Assembly (NCBI RefSeq): GCF_048264025.1 | Contig: NZ_JBLXDN010000005.1 | Location: 116,448-180,447, forward strand | Length of the DNA stretch: 64,000 nt | Direction of reading: 5' to 3' | From: Nitrincola sp048264025 | Lineage (GTDB): Bacteria > Pseudomonadota > Gammaproteobacteria > Pseudomonadales > Balneatricaceae | Shown: in pieces, positions 10,039 to 18,983 of the stretch | How the letters are laid out: each line of letters begins with the position of its first letter | How positions within the stretch are numbered: the stretch's first letter is position 1 | Program-made: the position numbers and the translations under genes | The notes under the pieces: generated by a model | Told to the model about the DNA's origin: nothing | Databases searched by the model: none | Seen by the model: only the letters and a program-made list of their open reading frames with translations

Positions 10039-10073
10039 AAAAGGGTGTCGCAGTAATGTGACACCCTTTTTTG
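10039..10073 (+). terminator. Rho-independent terminator after gap
   Basis: AAAAGGGTGTC (10039-10049) pairs with GACACCCTTTT (10060-10070), and a T-run follows. It lies about 20 nt past the gap stop. Confidence 0.9.
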
Positions 10074-10332
10074 TTTATATGTGCTTGGTAGATCTAAGTT
10101 TATAGCGAAAACGTCTAGGCTTTAAATATTTCTGCAACTTTAGGATGAGTGGTTAGGTGCAGTGGTTGGTAGAAAAATTACAAGAATATCAGCTATAATG
10201 GCAAAGTTTTTAGGTGGAATTTTGCTCTGTTCGATAACAATAATCAGTCGTATTTCAGTGGTGCTGAATAACGGTTGGCTTAGTGGGCAGAAAACAAGGT
10301 TTCGGATTTTTTAGTCAGATTGGGTGAGGCGA
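10074..10332 (+). other. Intergenic region before nqrA
   Basis: An A+T-rich interval that must hold the nqr promoter. TATAAT occurs at 10194-10199, but no convincing -35 lies 16-18 nt before it. I see no gene, RNA or repeat. Confidence 0.5.
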
Positions 10333-11673
10333 ATGATCAGGATCAAGAAGGGTCTGGATCTACCGATAACGGGCGAACCGGCGCAGACAATTGAAGAAGC
10401 TGCAAAAGTAAGTTCGGTCGCGCTTATTGGTTATGATTATGTTGGTATGAAACCAACCATGGCCGTTAAAGAGGGTGACCGTGTTAAGCTCGGGCAAGTG
10501 ATCTTTACCGATAAAAAAACCGAAGGCGTTCAGTATACAGCTCCTGGGGCAGGTGTGGTCAAAGCGATCAACCGGGGTGAACGCCGTGTATTACAGTCTG
10601 TAGTCATTGAGCTGGACGCTGAAGAAGAGGCTGTCGAATTCAGTCAATACGCCGCTGACCAGTTGGCGACATTGACACGTGAACAGGTGCAGGAAAACCT
10701 GGTTAAGTCAGGTCTCTGGACAGCTTTGCGCACCAGGCCTTTCAGTAAAGTGCCTGCAGTGGGTACCGTGCCTCACTCCATCTTCGTCACTGCCATGGAT
10801 ACTAATCCACTTGCAGCTGACCCGCAGGTGGTTATTGCTGACCAGGCTGATGCCTTCAAACAGGGTTTGGCATTACTGACCAAACTGACTGACGGCAAGG
10901 TGTTTTTGTGTAAAGCGCCGGGCGCTTCTATCCCAACGGTCGATGGCGTGACCACTGAAGAGTTTGACGGTCCGCACCCTGCAGGTAATCCCAGTACGCA
11001 TATTCACTTCCTGGATCCGGTTTCTCAGACGAAAACTGTTTGGCAGATCGGTTATCAGGATGTCATTGCCTTTGCCAAACTCTTTACTACAGGACGTTTG
11101 CACCTGGATAGAGTTGTTGCATTGGCCGGTCCCCAGGTTGAGAAGCCTGTGTTGGTTCGTACTCGTGTAGGTGCCTGTCTGACTGAGCTGACCGCCGGTA
11201 AACTGCGTAGTGGTAAGAACAGAATTATCAGTGGTTCCGTTTGGAATGGCATGACAGCTTCTGGCCCATTGGGTTATTTGACTCGCTATGCCACTCAGCT
11301 CTCTGTGCTGCTGGAAGGTAATGAGCGTGAGTTCATGGGCTGGATTGCTCCAGGCAAAGAGAAGTTCTCTGTGCTTAACATGTTTATTTCCAAGTTTGCG
11401 CCAGGTAAGCGTTTTGACTTTACCACCACCACCAATGGTTCCGAGCGAGCTATGGTGCCGGTAGGGCAATTCGAGGAGCTGATGCCTCTGGATATTCTGC
11501 CGACGCAGCTGATGCGAGCACTCGTCACTGGCGATATTGTGCTGGCTATGCAGCTGGGTTGTCTTGAGTTGGATGAAGAGGATGTTGCACTCTGTTCTTT
11601 TGCCTGCGTAGGTAAATACGAGTACGGCCCAATTCTCCGTGACAATCTGACGCGCATTGAAAAAGAGGCGTAG
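10333..11673 (+). CDS. nqrA: NqrA, Na+-translocating NADH:quinone reductase subunit A
   Basis: NqrA is the cytoplasmic peripheral subunit of the sodium-pumping NADH:ubiquinone oxidoreductase and has been implicated in quinone binding. It has 446 residues, as usual. The N-terminus MIRIKKGLDLPITGEP and the barrel-sandwich region around GVQYTAPGAGVVKAINRGERR are typical. The frame is also open three codons upstream to a GTG at 10324, but the ATG at 10333 aligns with known NqrA starts and has GTGAGG just upstream. It is the first gene of nqrABCDEF, 9 nt before nqrB. Confidence 0.96.
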   Translation: MIRIKKGLDLPITGEPAQTIEEAAKVSSVALIGYDYVGMKPTMAVKEGDRVKLGQVIFTDKKTEGVQYTAPGAGVVKAINRGERRVLQSVVIELDAEEEAVEFSQYAADQLATLTREQVQENLVKSGLWTALRTRPFSKVPAVGTVPHSIFVTAMDTNPLAADPQVVIADQADAFKQGLALLTKLTDGKVFLCKAPGASIPTVDGVTTEEFDGPHPAGNPSTHIHFLDPVSQTKTVWQIGYQDVIAFAKLFTTGRLHLDRVVALAGPQVEKPVLVRTRVGACLTELTAGKLRSGKNRIISGSVWNGMTASGPLGYLTRYATQLSVLLEGNEREFMGWIAPGKEKFSVLNMFISKFAPGKRFDFTTTTNGSERAMVPVGQFEELMPLDILPTQLMRALVTGDIVLAMQLGCLELDEEDVALCSFACVGKYEYGPILRDNLTRIEKEA

Positions 11674-11682
11674 GAGACAGGC

Positions 11683-12891
11683 ATGAGTATTAGAGCTGTT
11701 TTAGATAAAATGGAGCCGCATTTCCACAAAGGCGGCAAATATGAAAACTGGTATGCCCTGTATGAAGCTGTGGATACCATTTTCTATACACCGGGCAAGG
11801 TAACCCGTGCTGGTGCACATGTGCGTGATGGTGTTGACCTGAAGCGTATGATGATTCTGGTATGGATGTGTACCTTTCCTGCTGTTTTCTTTGGCTTGTA
11901 CAGCGTAGGTCTGCATGCTAATACGGCTATGGCGCAGTTGGGGCTTACCGAGGCTGAAGGCTGGAGAGGCTCTATCCTGAGTGCTTTGACCAGTTATAAC
12001 GCCAACAGCCTGTGGGATAACATTATCCACGGCGCAGTTTACTGGTTACCTATCTATGCTGTGACCTTTATTGTCGGCGGTTTCTGGGAAGTCCTGTTCG
12101 CCATGAAACGTGGTCATGAAGTTAACGAAGGCTTCTTTGTCACATCCATCCTCTTTTCACTGATTTTGCCAGCCACTATTCCGTTGTGGCAGGTTGCACT
12201 GGGTATTACTTTCGGTGTGGTCATAGGTAAAGAGGTGTTTGGTGGTACGGGTAAAAACTTCTTGAATCCTGCGTTGACCGGACGCGCCTTCCTTTACTTT
12301 GCCTATCCGGCTCAGATATCCGGGGATGCAATCTGGACCGCGGTTGACGGCTTCTCCGGCGCTACACCTCTGGGTTTAGCCGCCATGGGTGGTGTGCAGG
12401 AAATCATTGGCGCAGGTGTTACCTGGACCAGTGCATTTGTAGGCACAATTCAGGGCTCAGTCGGAGAGGTGTCGACACTGGCGATCATCATTGGTGGTGC
12501 CATTATTATGTACGCCAAGATTGCGGCCTGGCGGATTGTCGCGGGTGTGACTGTCGGTGTTATCGGTACAACCCTGCTGTTCAATATTGTCGGTTCGGAA
12601 ACCAATCCGATGTTTGCGGTACCTTTCTGGTGGCATTTCGTCATTGGTGGTTTGGCATTTGGTATGTTCTTTATGGCAACGGATCCGGTATCGGCTTCGA
12701 TGACCAATACGGGTAAGTGGATATTCGGTGCGTTGATCGGTGTGATGACCATCCTGATCCGTGTTGTTAACCCTGCCTTCCCGGAAGGTATCATGCTGGC
12801 GATTTTGTTCGCCAACCTGTTTGCGCCGTTAATTGACAACTTTGTTGTTCAGGCGAATATCAAACGGAGGATGTCACGTAATGTCGTCTAA
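11683..12891 (+). CDS. nqrB: NqrB, Na+-NQR membrane subunit B
   Basis: An integral membrane subunit that carries covalent FMN and riboflavin and contributes to the sodium path. The 402-residue protein has a hydrophilic N-terminal segment followed by about ten membrane helices. The flavinylation site is visible as DGFSGATPLG (the Thr accepts FMN through a phosphoester bond), near residue 225. The start ATG has AGGAG six bases upstream. The 3' end overlaps nqrC by 11 nt. Flavin attachment needs ApbE, whose gene is not in this window. Confidence 0.96.
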   Translation: MSIRAVLDKMEPHFHKGGKYENWYALYEAVDTIFYTPGKVTRAGAHVRDGVDLKRMMILVWMCTFPAVFFGLYSVGLHANTAMAQLGLTEAEGWRGSILSALTSYNANSLWDNIIHGAVYWLPIYAVTFIVGGFWEVLFAMKRGHEVNEGFFVTSILFSLILPATIPLWQVALGITFGVVIGKEVFGGTGKNFLNPALTGRAFLYFAYPAQISGDAIWTAVDGFSGATPLGLAAMGGVQEIIGAGVTWTSAFVGTIQGSVGEVSTLAIIIGGAIIMYAKIAAWRIVAGVTVGVIGTTLLFNIVGSETNPMFAVPFWWHFVIGGLAFGMFFMATDPVSASMTNTGKWIFGALIGVMTILIRVVNPAFPEGIMLAILFANLFAPLIDNFVVQANIKRRMSRNVV

Positions 12892-13729
12892 TAAAGATTC
12901 TATCGGAAAAACAGTTACCGTAGCCCTGGTGCTATGTGTAGTCTGTTCTGTTGTTGTATCGGCGGCGGCTGTCATGCTGAAGCCCATGCAACAGTACAAT
13001 ATGGATCAGGATCGTAAATCCAATATTCTACGTGCGGCTGGTATTACAGATCCCAGCAAAACCGTCGACGAGTTGTTTGCACAGATTACAACTCGCACGG
13101 TCGATCTGGAAACCGGGGAGTTTACGGATGAATTTGTTCCTGCAGCTGAAGACTTCCGTCGCGCTGCCGGTGATCCTGCTCTGTCGCAGTCACTTGATCG
13201 TCGTGAGGATATAGCCTCTATCAAGCGCCAACCCAATATCATGCCGGTGTATATCGTTGAGGCCGACGATGGCTCCATCGATACCTTAATCCTGCCGGTT
13301 TATGGTTATGGCTTGTGGTCTACTTTGTATGGCTTTTTGGCACTGGAAGGTGACCTGAATACGGTTGCCGGTCTGGGCTTCTATGAGCATGCGGAAACCC
13401 CGGGGCTGGGTGGCGAAATCGATAATCCGGACTGGAAAGCTTCCTGGGTTGGTAAAGAGATCTATTCTGGCGAGTCGACAGATGAGCCTGCGCTACGAGT
13501 GATAAAGGGTGCCGTGGATCCTTCTCAGTCTGGATCTGAGCATCGCATCGATGGTCTGGCAGGCGCAACCCTGACCTCTAACGGCGTCACTAATATGATC
13601 CGTTTCTGGATGGGTGAAACTGGCTTCGGTCCGTTTATTGCCAATCTGCGTGAAGCGAGTGCTTCAGGTACAGCCGAGTTGGTTGAGCCTGATGCCGGTG
13701 CTGACGCGCTTGAAGTGGATGAGGTGTAA
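12881..13729 (+). CDS. nqrC: NqrC, Na+-NQR subunit C (FMN-bearing)
   Basis: NqrC is anchored by one N-terminal helix (TVTVALVLCVVCSVVVSAAAV) and carries covalent FMN in its periplasmic domain. The flavinylation motif LAGATLTSNGVT is near residue 227. It has 282 residues. I chose the ATG at 12881 (MSSNKDSIGKTVTV), with GGAGG ten bases upstream, rather than the open frame reaching back into nqrB. The C-terminal tail is acidic. Confidence 0.95.
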   Translation: MSSNKDSIGKTVTVALVLCVVCSVVVSAAAVMLKPMQQYNMDQDRKSNILRAAGITDPSKTVDELFAQITTRTVDLETGEFTDEFVPAAEDFRRAAGDPALSQSLDRREDIASIKRQPNIMPVYIVEADDGSIDTLILPVYGYGLWSTLYGFLALEGDLNTVAGLGFYEHAETPGLGGEIDNPDWKASWVGKEIYSGESTDEPALRVIKGAVDPSQSGSEHRIDGLAGATLTSNGVTNMIRFWMGETGFGPFIANLREASASGTAELVEPDAGADALEVDEV

Positions 13730-13731
13730 AC

Positions 13732-14391
13732 ATGTCTAATACCAAAGAAATCATATTAACGCCAATTTTTAAGAATAACCCTATTGCACTTCAGGTGCTG
13801 GGTGTTTGTTCTGCATTGGCGGTGACAACCAATATGAACAATGCTGTTGTGATGACGTTGGCTGTAATGTTAGTGACAGCGTTTTCCAACCTGTTTATTT
13901 CGCTGATCAGATCACATATACCCAGTAACATCCGCATCATCGTGCAGATGACAATTATCGCCTCACTGGTAATTGTGGTCGACCAGGTACTGAAAGCAGT
14001 AGCTTATGATGTTTCAAAACAGCTGTCAGTATTTGTTGGTTTGATCATTACAAACTGTATCGTACTGGGTCGTGCCGAGGCCTTTGCCATGAAAAACCCA
14101 CCTGTGCCAAGCTTCATTGATGGTCTGGGTAATGGTTTGGGCTATGGCATGGTCTTGCTGTTTGTAGCTTTCTTCCGTGAGCTACTGGGTGCTGGCAGCT
14201 TGTTTGGCTATGAAATTCTACCGTTGGTTACCAATGGCGGCTGGTATAACAGCAACGGCTTGTTCCTGTTACCTCCAAGTGCATTTTTCCTGATCGGTAT
14301 CCTGATCTGGGTGATACGTACCTGGAAACCAGAGCAGGTTGAAAAGCCTGATTTTGTAATTGCCCCTAACACCAGTAAGGAGGCTGTGTAA
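13732..14391 (+). CDS. nqrD: NqrD, Na+-NQR membrane subunit D
   Basis: A polytopic inner-membrane subunit of 219 residues, homologous to NqrE and to RnfA/RnfE. The N-terminus TPIFKNNPIALQVLGVCSALAVTT and the segment NCIVLGRAEAFAM are family hallmarks; the conserved Cys of the latter helps hold the intramembrane iron centre shared with NqrE. It starts two bases after the nqrC stop, with GAGGTG upstream. It is part of the six-gene operon. Confidence 0.96.
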   Translation: MSNTKEIILTPIFKNNPIALQVLGVCSALAVTTNMNNAVVMTLAVMLVTAFSNLFISLIRSHIPSNIRIIVQMTIIASLVIVVDQVLKAVAYDVSKQLSVFVGLIITNCIVLGRAEAFAMKNPPVPSFIDGLGNGLGYGMVLLFVAFFRELLGAGSLFGYEILPLVTNGGWYNSNGLFLLPPSAFFLIGILIWVIRTWKPEQVEKPDFVIAPNTSKEAV

Positions 14392-14394
14392 GTC

Positions 14395-15003
14395 ATGGAA
14401 CAATATATCAGTCTTGCTATTCGGGCCATATTTGTTGAAAACATGGCATTGGCTTTCTTTCTGGGGATGTGTACCTTTTTGGCTATTTCCAAAAAGGTAC
14501 AGACCGCGCTGGGATTAGGTATTGCGGTGGTGGTGGTATTGGTTATCACCACGCCGATCAATAACCTGATCTACAACTATCTCCTGCGTGAAGGCGCTTT
14601 GAGCTGGGCCGGTTACCCTGATGTCGACCTGAGTTTTCTGGGCTTCATCTCTTATATCGGCATTATCGCTGCAGTGGTACAAATCCTGGAGATGTTCCTG
14701 GATAAATATGTACCGGTTCTGTACAACGCGCTGGGTGTTTTCCTGCCGTTGATTACGGTGAACTGCGCGATCTTGGGTGCCGCGTTGTTTATGGTGGAGC
14801 GTGACTATACCTTTGGTGAAAGCATTGTTTACGGTGCGGGCGCTGGTATTGGCTGGGCTCTGGCGATTACAGCGCTGGCCGGTATACGCGAGAAGCTGAA
14901 GTACAGCGATGTACCTGCGGGTCTGCGTGGTCTGGGTATCACTTTCATTATTGTGGGATTGATGTCTCTTGGCTTTATGTCGTTCTCCGGCGTATCGCTT
15001 TAA
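14395..15003 (+). CDS. nqrE: NqrE, Na+-NQR membrane subunit E
   Basis: A polytopic partner of NqrD with 202 residues and about six helices. The opening MEQYISLAIRAIFVENMALA and the segment VNCAILGAALFM, with its conserved Cys, are diagnostic. NqrD and NqrE are inverted-topology homologues that together bind an iron centre in the membrane. Only 3 nt separate it from nqrD. Confidence 0.96.
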   Translation: MEQYISLAIRAIFVENMALAFFLGMCTFLAISKKVQTALGLGIAVVVVLVITTPINNLIYNYLLREGALSWAGYPDVDLSFLGFISYIGIIAAVVQILEMFLDKYVPVLYNALGVFLPLITVNCAILGAALFMVERDYTFGESIVYGAGAGIGWALAITALAGIREKLKYSDVPAGLRGLGITFIIVGLMSLGFMSFSGVSL

Positions 15004-15039
15004 TCCACTGGGACAACAATAGAAGGGTGGAATAAGCTG

Positions 15040-16266
15040 ATGAATGCAGAAATTATTCTGGGTGTGGTTATGTTTACGGCGTTGGTGCTGGCAATGGTTG
15101 CCATCATTCTGGCCGCACGCTCAAAACTGGTGAGTTCCGGTAGTGTCACCATTGAAATCAATGGCGACCCGGAAAAAACAATTACCGTGCCAGCAGGTGG
15201 GAAACTGTTGAACGCCTTGTCTGATCAGGGTGTATTCCTGGCATCAGCCTGTGGTGGCGGTGGTACCTGTGCACAGTGTAAGTGTGAAGTACATGAAGGC
15301 GGTGGCGCCATGCTGCCAACTGAAGAATCTCACTTTACCTTGCGCGAAGCTAAAGAAGGCTGGAGGCTTTCTTGTCAGGTGCCGGTTAAGCAAAACATGA
15401 AGATCGAAGTCGAAGACGACGTCTTCGGTGTGAAAAAGTGGACCTGTACGGTTGACTCTAACCCCAACCTGGCCACCTTCATTAAAGAGTTGACGCTGCG
15501 TTTACCTGAGGGTGAGAGTGTTGATTTTCGTGCTGGTGGTTATGTTCAGTTGGAGTGCCCGCCACATGTAGTGAACTACAAGGACTTTGATATTGAAGAA
15601 GAATATCGGGGCGATTGGGACAAGTTCAATATGTGGCGTTACGTTTCAACAGTGACTGAGCCGACAATACGTGCTTACTCTATGGCGAACTACCCTGAAG
15701 AACGTGGTGTGGTTAAGTTTAATATTCGTATTGCGTCTCCACCACCGGGAACAGATTTACCACCAGGGATTATGTCGTCCTATGTGTTTGCATTGAAGCC
15801 AGGCGATACTATTGATGTGTACGGTCCATTTGGTGAATTCTTTGCCAAGGATACTGACAACGAAATGGTATTCGTGGGCGGTGGTGCCGGTATGGCACCG
15901 ATGCGGTCACATATTTTCGATCAGTTGCTGCGTTTGAAGTCCAAACGCAAGATAACCTTCTGGTATGGTGCACGCTCATTACGTGAAGCCTTTTATGTCG
16001 AAGAGTTTGATAAGCTGGCTGCAGAAAATCCCAACTTTACCTGGCATTTGGCGCTGTCTGATCCTCTGCCAGAAGATAACTGGGAAGGGCCGACTGGCTT
16101 TATTCATAATGTGTTGTATGAAAACTATCTGAAAGAGCACGAAGCACCGGAAGATTGTGAGTACTACATGTGTGGACCACCTATGATGAACTCGGCCGTG
16201 ATTAAGCTGCTGGAAGATATGGGTGTTGAGCCTGAAAATATCCTTCTGGATGATTTCGGCGGCTGA
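15040..16266 (+). CDS. nqrF: NqrF, Na+-NQR NADH-oxidising subunit
   Basis: NqrF is the entry point for electrons: NADH reduces FAD, then a 2Fe-2S cluster. The 408-residue protein has one N-terminal membrane helix (ILGVVMFTALVLAMVAIILA), a ferredoxin domain with SACGGGGTCAQCKC and a fourth Cys in SCQVPV, an FAD site at RAYSMANYP, and an NADH site at VGGGAGMAPMRSH and CGPPMMN. The C-terminus ILLDDFGG is typical. It is the last nqr structural gene and is followed by a clear terminator. Confidence 0.97.
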   Translation: MNAEIILGVVMFTALVLAMVAIILAARSKLVSSGSVTIEINGDPEKTITVPAGGKLLNALSDQGVFLASACGGGGTCAQCKCEVHEGGGAMLPTEESHFTLREAKEGWRLSCQVPVKQNMKIEVEDDVFGVKKWTCTVDSNPNLATFIKELTLRLPEGESVDFRAGGYVQLECPPHVVNYKDFDIEEEYRGDWDKFNMWRYVSTVTEPTIRAYSMANYPEERGVVKFNIRIASPPPGTDLPPGIMSSYVFALKPGDTIDVYGPFGEFFAKDTDNEMVFVGGGAGMAPMRSHIFDQLLRLKSKRKITFWYGARSLREAFYVEEFDKLAAENPNFTWHLALSDPLPEDNWEGPTGFIHNVLYENYLKEHEAPEDCEYYMCGPPMMNSAVIKLLEDMGVEPENILLDDFGG

Positions 16267-16295
16267 TCCTAGCCAACTCACCCCTAAGTTCGTTA

Positions 16296-16330
16296 AAATG
16301 GCCGGTAACGCAAGTTCCGGCCATTTTTTT
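16296..16330 (+). terminator. Rho-independent terminator after nqrF
   Basis: AAATGGCCGG (16296-16305) pairs with CCGGCCATTT (16317-16326), followed by T's to 16330. It separates nqrF from nqrM. Confidence 0.9.
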
Positions 16331-16393
16331 TGCGGCTGGCCGCTCTGTCTGTATTCAGTGTATTAATTGCTTGCTCATTATCTGGAGTCCGTT

Positions 16394-16645
16394 ATGGAAA
16401 TATTTGTTATTACGCTAGTGATTCTGTTATTGCTCACCCTGGGAATGTCGGTGGGGGTGATTATGGGTCGCAAGCCGATCGCGGGTTCCTGCGGTGGTAT
16501 GAGCTCTCTGGGCATGGAGACAGCCTGTGATATTTGCGGTGGCGATAAAGAGATCTGCGATGATGAAGATGAAAAACAGCGGATTATCAGTGCAAGGAAA
16601 CAGGGTGATACGGACCTTGCCTATGAGGTTAATTCTAAAGGTTAA
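16394..16645 (+). CDS. nqrM: NqrM, Na+-NQR maturation protein
   Basis: A small (83 residues) membrane-anchored Cys-rich protein of the former DUF539 family. It is needed to build active Na+-NQR, probably by delivering iron to the NqrD/NqrE centre. One N-terminal helix is followed by GSCGGMSSLGMETACDIC and GG, the family's four-Cys signature. The ATG at 16394 has GGAG six bases upstream; the longer frame from 16367 lacks a site. In Vibrio and Pseudomonas apbE sits between nqrF and nqrM; here it does not. Confidence 0.93.
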   Translation: MEIFVITLVILLLLTLGMSVGVIMGRKPIAGSCGGMSSLGMETACDICGGDKEICDDEDEKQRIISARKQGDTDLAYEVNSKG

Positions 16646-16746
16646 TTGGCATTAAGGGTCATGCAGGCTAGGCTTGATGATTCGCGTTACATCTGAACAC
16701 TCTCAATACCTGTGCAGTGTTCAATAATCATAAAAGGGGATAGTGG

Positions 16747-18147
16747 ATGGCTGAGTATAACTACGATGTCGTAGTGATAGGTTCAGGGCCTGCAGGTGAG
16801 GGCGCTGCCATGAACGCGGCTAAAAAAGGGCTGCGTGTTGCCGTAATTGAAGAGCAGGACACCGTTGGTGGTAACTGTACACATAAAGGCACTATCCCTT
16901 CCAAAGCTTTGCGTCACTCGGTTAAACAAATTATTGAGTTCAACACTAACCCGATGTTTCGTGATATCGGTGAGCCTCGCTGGTTCTCCTTTCCCAAGGT
17001 GCTGCGACGTGCCGAGAAAGTGATCTCCAATCAGGTGATGCTACGCACCAATTTCTATGCGCGTAATCGTATTGATGTTTTTTTTGGTTTTGCCACCTTT
17101 GTTGATAAAGGGCAGTTGAAGGTTAAAAGTGCCGGGCAGGATGAAGAGATCCTGCGGGCGAAAAACTTCATCATAGCTACAGGTTCCAGCCCCTGGTGTC
17201 CTGCTGATGTTGATTTCAACCATCCTCGTATTTACAACTCCGACTCTATTTTGAAACTGAATCATACGCCACGCACCATGGTGATTTATGGTGCTGGGGT
17301 TATCGGTTGTGAATATGCGTCAATTTTCAGTGGACTGGGTGTCAAGGTAGACCTGATTGATAACCGTGATCGCTTGCTGTCCTTCCTGGATGCTGAAATA
17401 TCTGACTCGCTCAGTTATCACCTGCGTAATAATGCGGTCAAAATTCGCCATAATGAAGAATATCAAAGCATTGTCGGTGATGTTCGCGGTGTCACTGTAG
17501 AATTTAAATCGGGTAAACGCCTGCGTGCTGATGCGTTTCTCTGGTGTGCAGGCCGTTCCGGAAACACCAAAGGTCTCGGTTTGGAAACTATTGGCCTGAA
17601 AGCCAACAGCCGGGGGCAGATTGAAGTCGATGAGCATTATAAAACAGCCTGTGAAGGTGTGTATGCTGTCGGTGATGTAATCGGCTGGCCGAGTCTGGCT
17701 TCCGCTGCCTTAGACCAGGGTCGTGCCGCTTCATCTGACTTGCTGCAAGCGGATGATTTCCGTTATATCAATGATGTACCAACCGGTATTTATACCATTC
17801 CTGAGATCAGTTCAGTCGGTAAAACGGAAGAAGAGTTAACTCAGGACTGTGTGCCTTATGAAGTAGGCCAGGCTTTCTTCAAGGATACTGCGCGTGCGCA
17901 GATTTCTGGTGAGCCAGTAGGAATGCTGAAAATCCTATTCCACCGTGAAACCTTCCAGATTCTGGGTATTCACTGCTTTGGTGACCAGGCGTCAGAGATT
18001 ATCCATATCGGTCAGGCGATCATGAGCCAGGAAGGTAAGGCGAATACACTGAAGTATTTCGTTAATACCACCTTTAACTACCCGACCATGGCAGAAGCTT
18101 ATCGTGTGGCTGCGATTGCAGGTATTAATCGCGTCGACAATCTTTGA
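16747..18147 (+). CDS. sthA: SthA, soluble pyridine nucleotide transhydrogenase
   Basis: A cytoplasmic flavoprotein that transfers hydride between NADPH and NAD+. The 466-residue length matches SthA. The FAD-binding GSGPAGEGAAMNAAKKG is near the N-terminus. The active-site segment GGNCTHKGTIPSKALR carries Thr where disulfide reductases have the second Cys, which is what separates SthA from lipoamide dehydrogenase. The NAD(P) Rossmann motif is IYGAGVIGCEYASIF, and the dimer-interface domain closes with FNYPTMAEAYRVAA. AAAGGGG lies upstream of the ATG. Confidence 0.95.
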   Translation: MAEYNYDVVVIGSGPAGEGAAMNAAKKGLRVAVIEEQDTVGGNCTHKGTIPSKALRHSVKQIIEFNTNPMFRDIGEPRWFSFPKVLRRAEKVISNQVMLRTNFYARNRIDVFFGFATFVDKGQLKVKSAGQDEEILRAKNFIIATGSSPWCPADVDFNHPRIYNSDSILKLNHTPRTMVIYGAGVIGCEYASIFSGLGVKVDLIDNRDRLLSFLDAEISDSLSYHLRNNAVKIRHNEEYQSIVGDVRGVTVEFKSGKRLRADAFLWCAGRSGNTKGLGLETIGLKANSRGQIEVDEHYKTACEGVYAVGDVIGWPSLASAALDQGRAASSDLLQADDFRYINDVPTGIYTIPEISSVGKTEEELTQDCVPYEVGQAFFKDTARAQISGEPVGMLKILFHRETFQILGIHCFGDQASEIIHIGQAIMSQEGKANTLKYFVNTTFNYPTMAEAYRVAAIAGINRVDNL

Positions 18148-18164
18148 TTGGATTGAGGGGTGAG

Positions 18165-18291
18165 TGCCATGCTGGGGGGGTGTCGCTCTGGTATGGCTTG
18201 TGGGTTGGTGCCGCACTGGGGTGGTGTCGCTTTGGTGTGGTGCGCGGGTTGGTGCCATGCTGGGGTGGTGATATCGCTTTGGTGTGACACG
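18165..18291 (+). repeat. 44-nt tandem repeat, about 2.9 copies
   Basis: Three units begin at 18165, 18209 and 18253, each opening with TGCCATGCTGGGG or a close variant and running through TCGCTTTGGTGTGG to GGGTTGG. Spacing is 44 nt each time. The third unit is cut short. A reverse-complement fragment (CCCCAAAGCGATACCACCA) lies at about 18393-18411, so the third unit could fold into a long stem with it. Confidence 0.8.
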
Positions 18292-18564
18292 CTTTTCGTC
18301 ATCCATGACCGCTCGGCTGTCGCCTTGACCGCCATGGATGGCGGGAATGCCGAAAATGCAGGAGCATTTTTCGGCCCTGGCGCCAGACGGTCACCCCAAA
18401 GCGATACCACCACCCTGCCGAAACCCAGTGCCAGCTTGCATATAAAAAGCATGATCACTGCTTAGATCTCGGTATTCAGTTTCGAGTTCGACAGCATGCT
18501 AGGGATTTTCCGCAAATACCGATTTTAAGCAGACTTTCCGCTGGCACCAAAGTTTGGGAGGGTT

Positions 18565-18660
18565 GATGGGATCGGATGTGGCTGAGCCTGTGCGCCAGGG
18601 AAGGCGCGCTGGAGCCATCAGGGATGATTTCACGGCGTGTCAGACAGATCCGATCCCATC
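18565..18660. repeat. 13-bp inverted repeat enclosing 70 nt
   Basis: GATGGGATCGGAT (18565-18577) and ATCCGATCCCATC (18648-18660) are perfect inverted copies. Between them GCGCC-AGGGAA-GGCGC (from 18592) forms a short hairpin. A further pair, GTGGCTGA (18578-18585) and TCAGCCAC (18670-18677), extends the alternatives. It looks like a structured intergenic repeat element, not a terminator. Confidence 0.7.
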
Positions 18661-18701
18661 GGCCCTGGATCAGCCACAAGACTACACAATGGTAGAGAGA
18701 A

Positions 18702-18983
18702 TTACTCACCCGGTTTTTTGTATACATCATCTTCGTAATAGCGTCCGCGGATGTCCAGCTTCTTCTCAACCAGTCTGTTGATATATTTCCAGATCAAAAA
18801 CGCTGGCACCATCATGATCATGATAGCCAGGGTCAGTGCAGCACCGGCATGGCTGGCAGGAGCCAGGCTGACCGCCCAATCCAGAAAACCGGTTTTTCGA
18901 CCAAAGTAAAACCATAGAATTAAAAACATAAAGCCGCCAGCGACGGCCAGGTGATGCAGCAGCTTTCTGCGGGAATCAGACAT
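18702..18983 (-). CDS. Small two-helix membrane protein, unknown function
   Basis: A 93-residue protein with two predicted membrane helices (LAVAGGFMFLILWFYFG, and ALTLAIMIMMVPAFLIW) and a charged C-terminal tail rich in Asp, Glu, Tyr and Lys. I do not recognise a named family. Its ATG at 18983 overlaps the end of the PilZ gene by 8 nt, so the two are almost certainly co-transcribed and coupled, which suggests a membrane partner of the PilZ protein. It has no signal peptide. Confidence 0.75.
   Translation of the reverse strand: MSDSRRKLLHHLAVAGGFMFLILWFYFGRKTGFLDWAVSLAPASHAGAALTLAIMIMMVPAFLIWKYINRLVEKKLDIRGRYYEDDVYKKPGE

Larger units (their letters stand above)
18148..18701. other. Long non-coding interval with repeats
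   Basis: About 550 nt between sthA and the convergent small membrane gene. It holds the 44-nt tandem repeat, an inverted partner of that repeat near 18392-18420, a hairpin in which GCCGAAAATGC pairs with GCATTTTTCGGC (about 18348-18375), and a distant 13-bp inverted repeat. Reading frames that cross it follow the repeats and look spurious. Confidence 0.7.

Noticed and set aside
10873..11469. A 198-residue minus-strand frame
   Set aside because: Antisense to nqrA, without any domain or start signal.
18165..18291. CRISPR array
   Set aside because: Units are contiguous without unique spacers, and no cas gene is present.
18160..18465. A 101-residue frame across the repeat block
   Set aside because: Its sequence simply follows the 44-nt repeats and inverted segments; it has no ribosome-binding site or recognisable domain.
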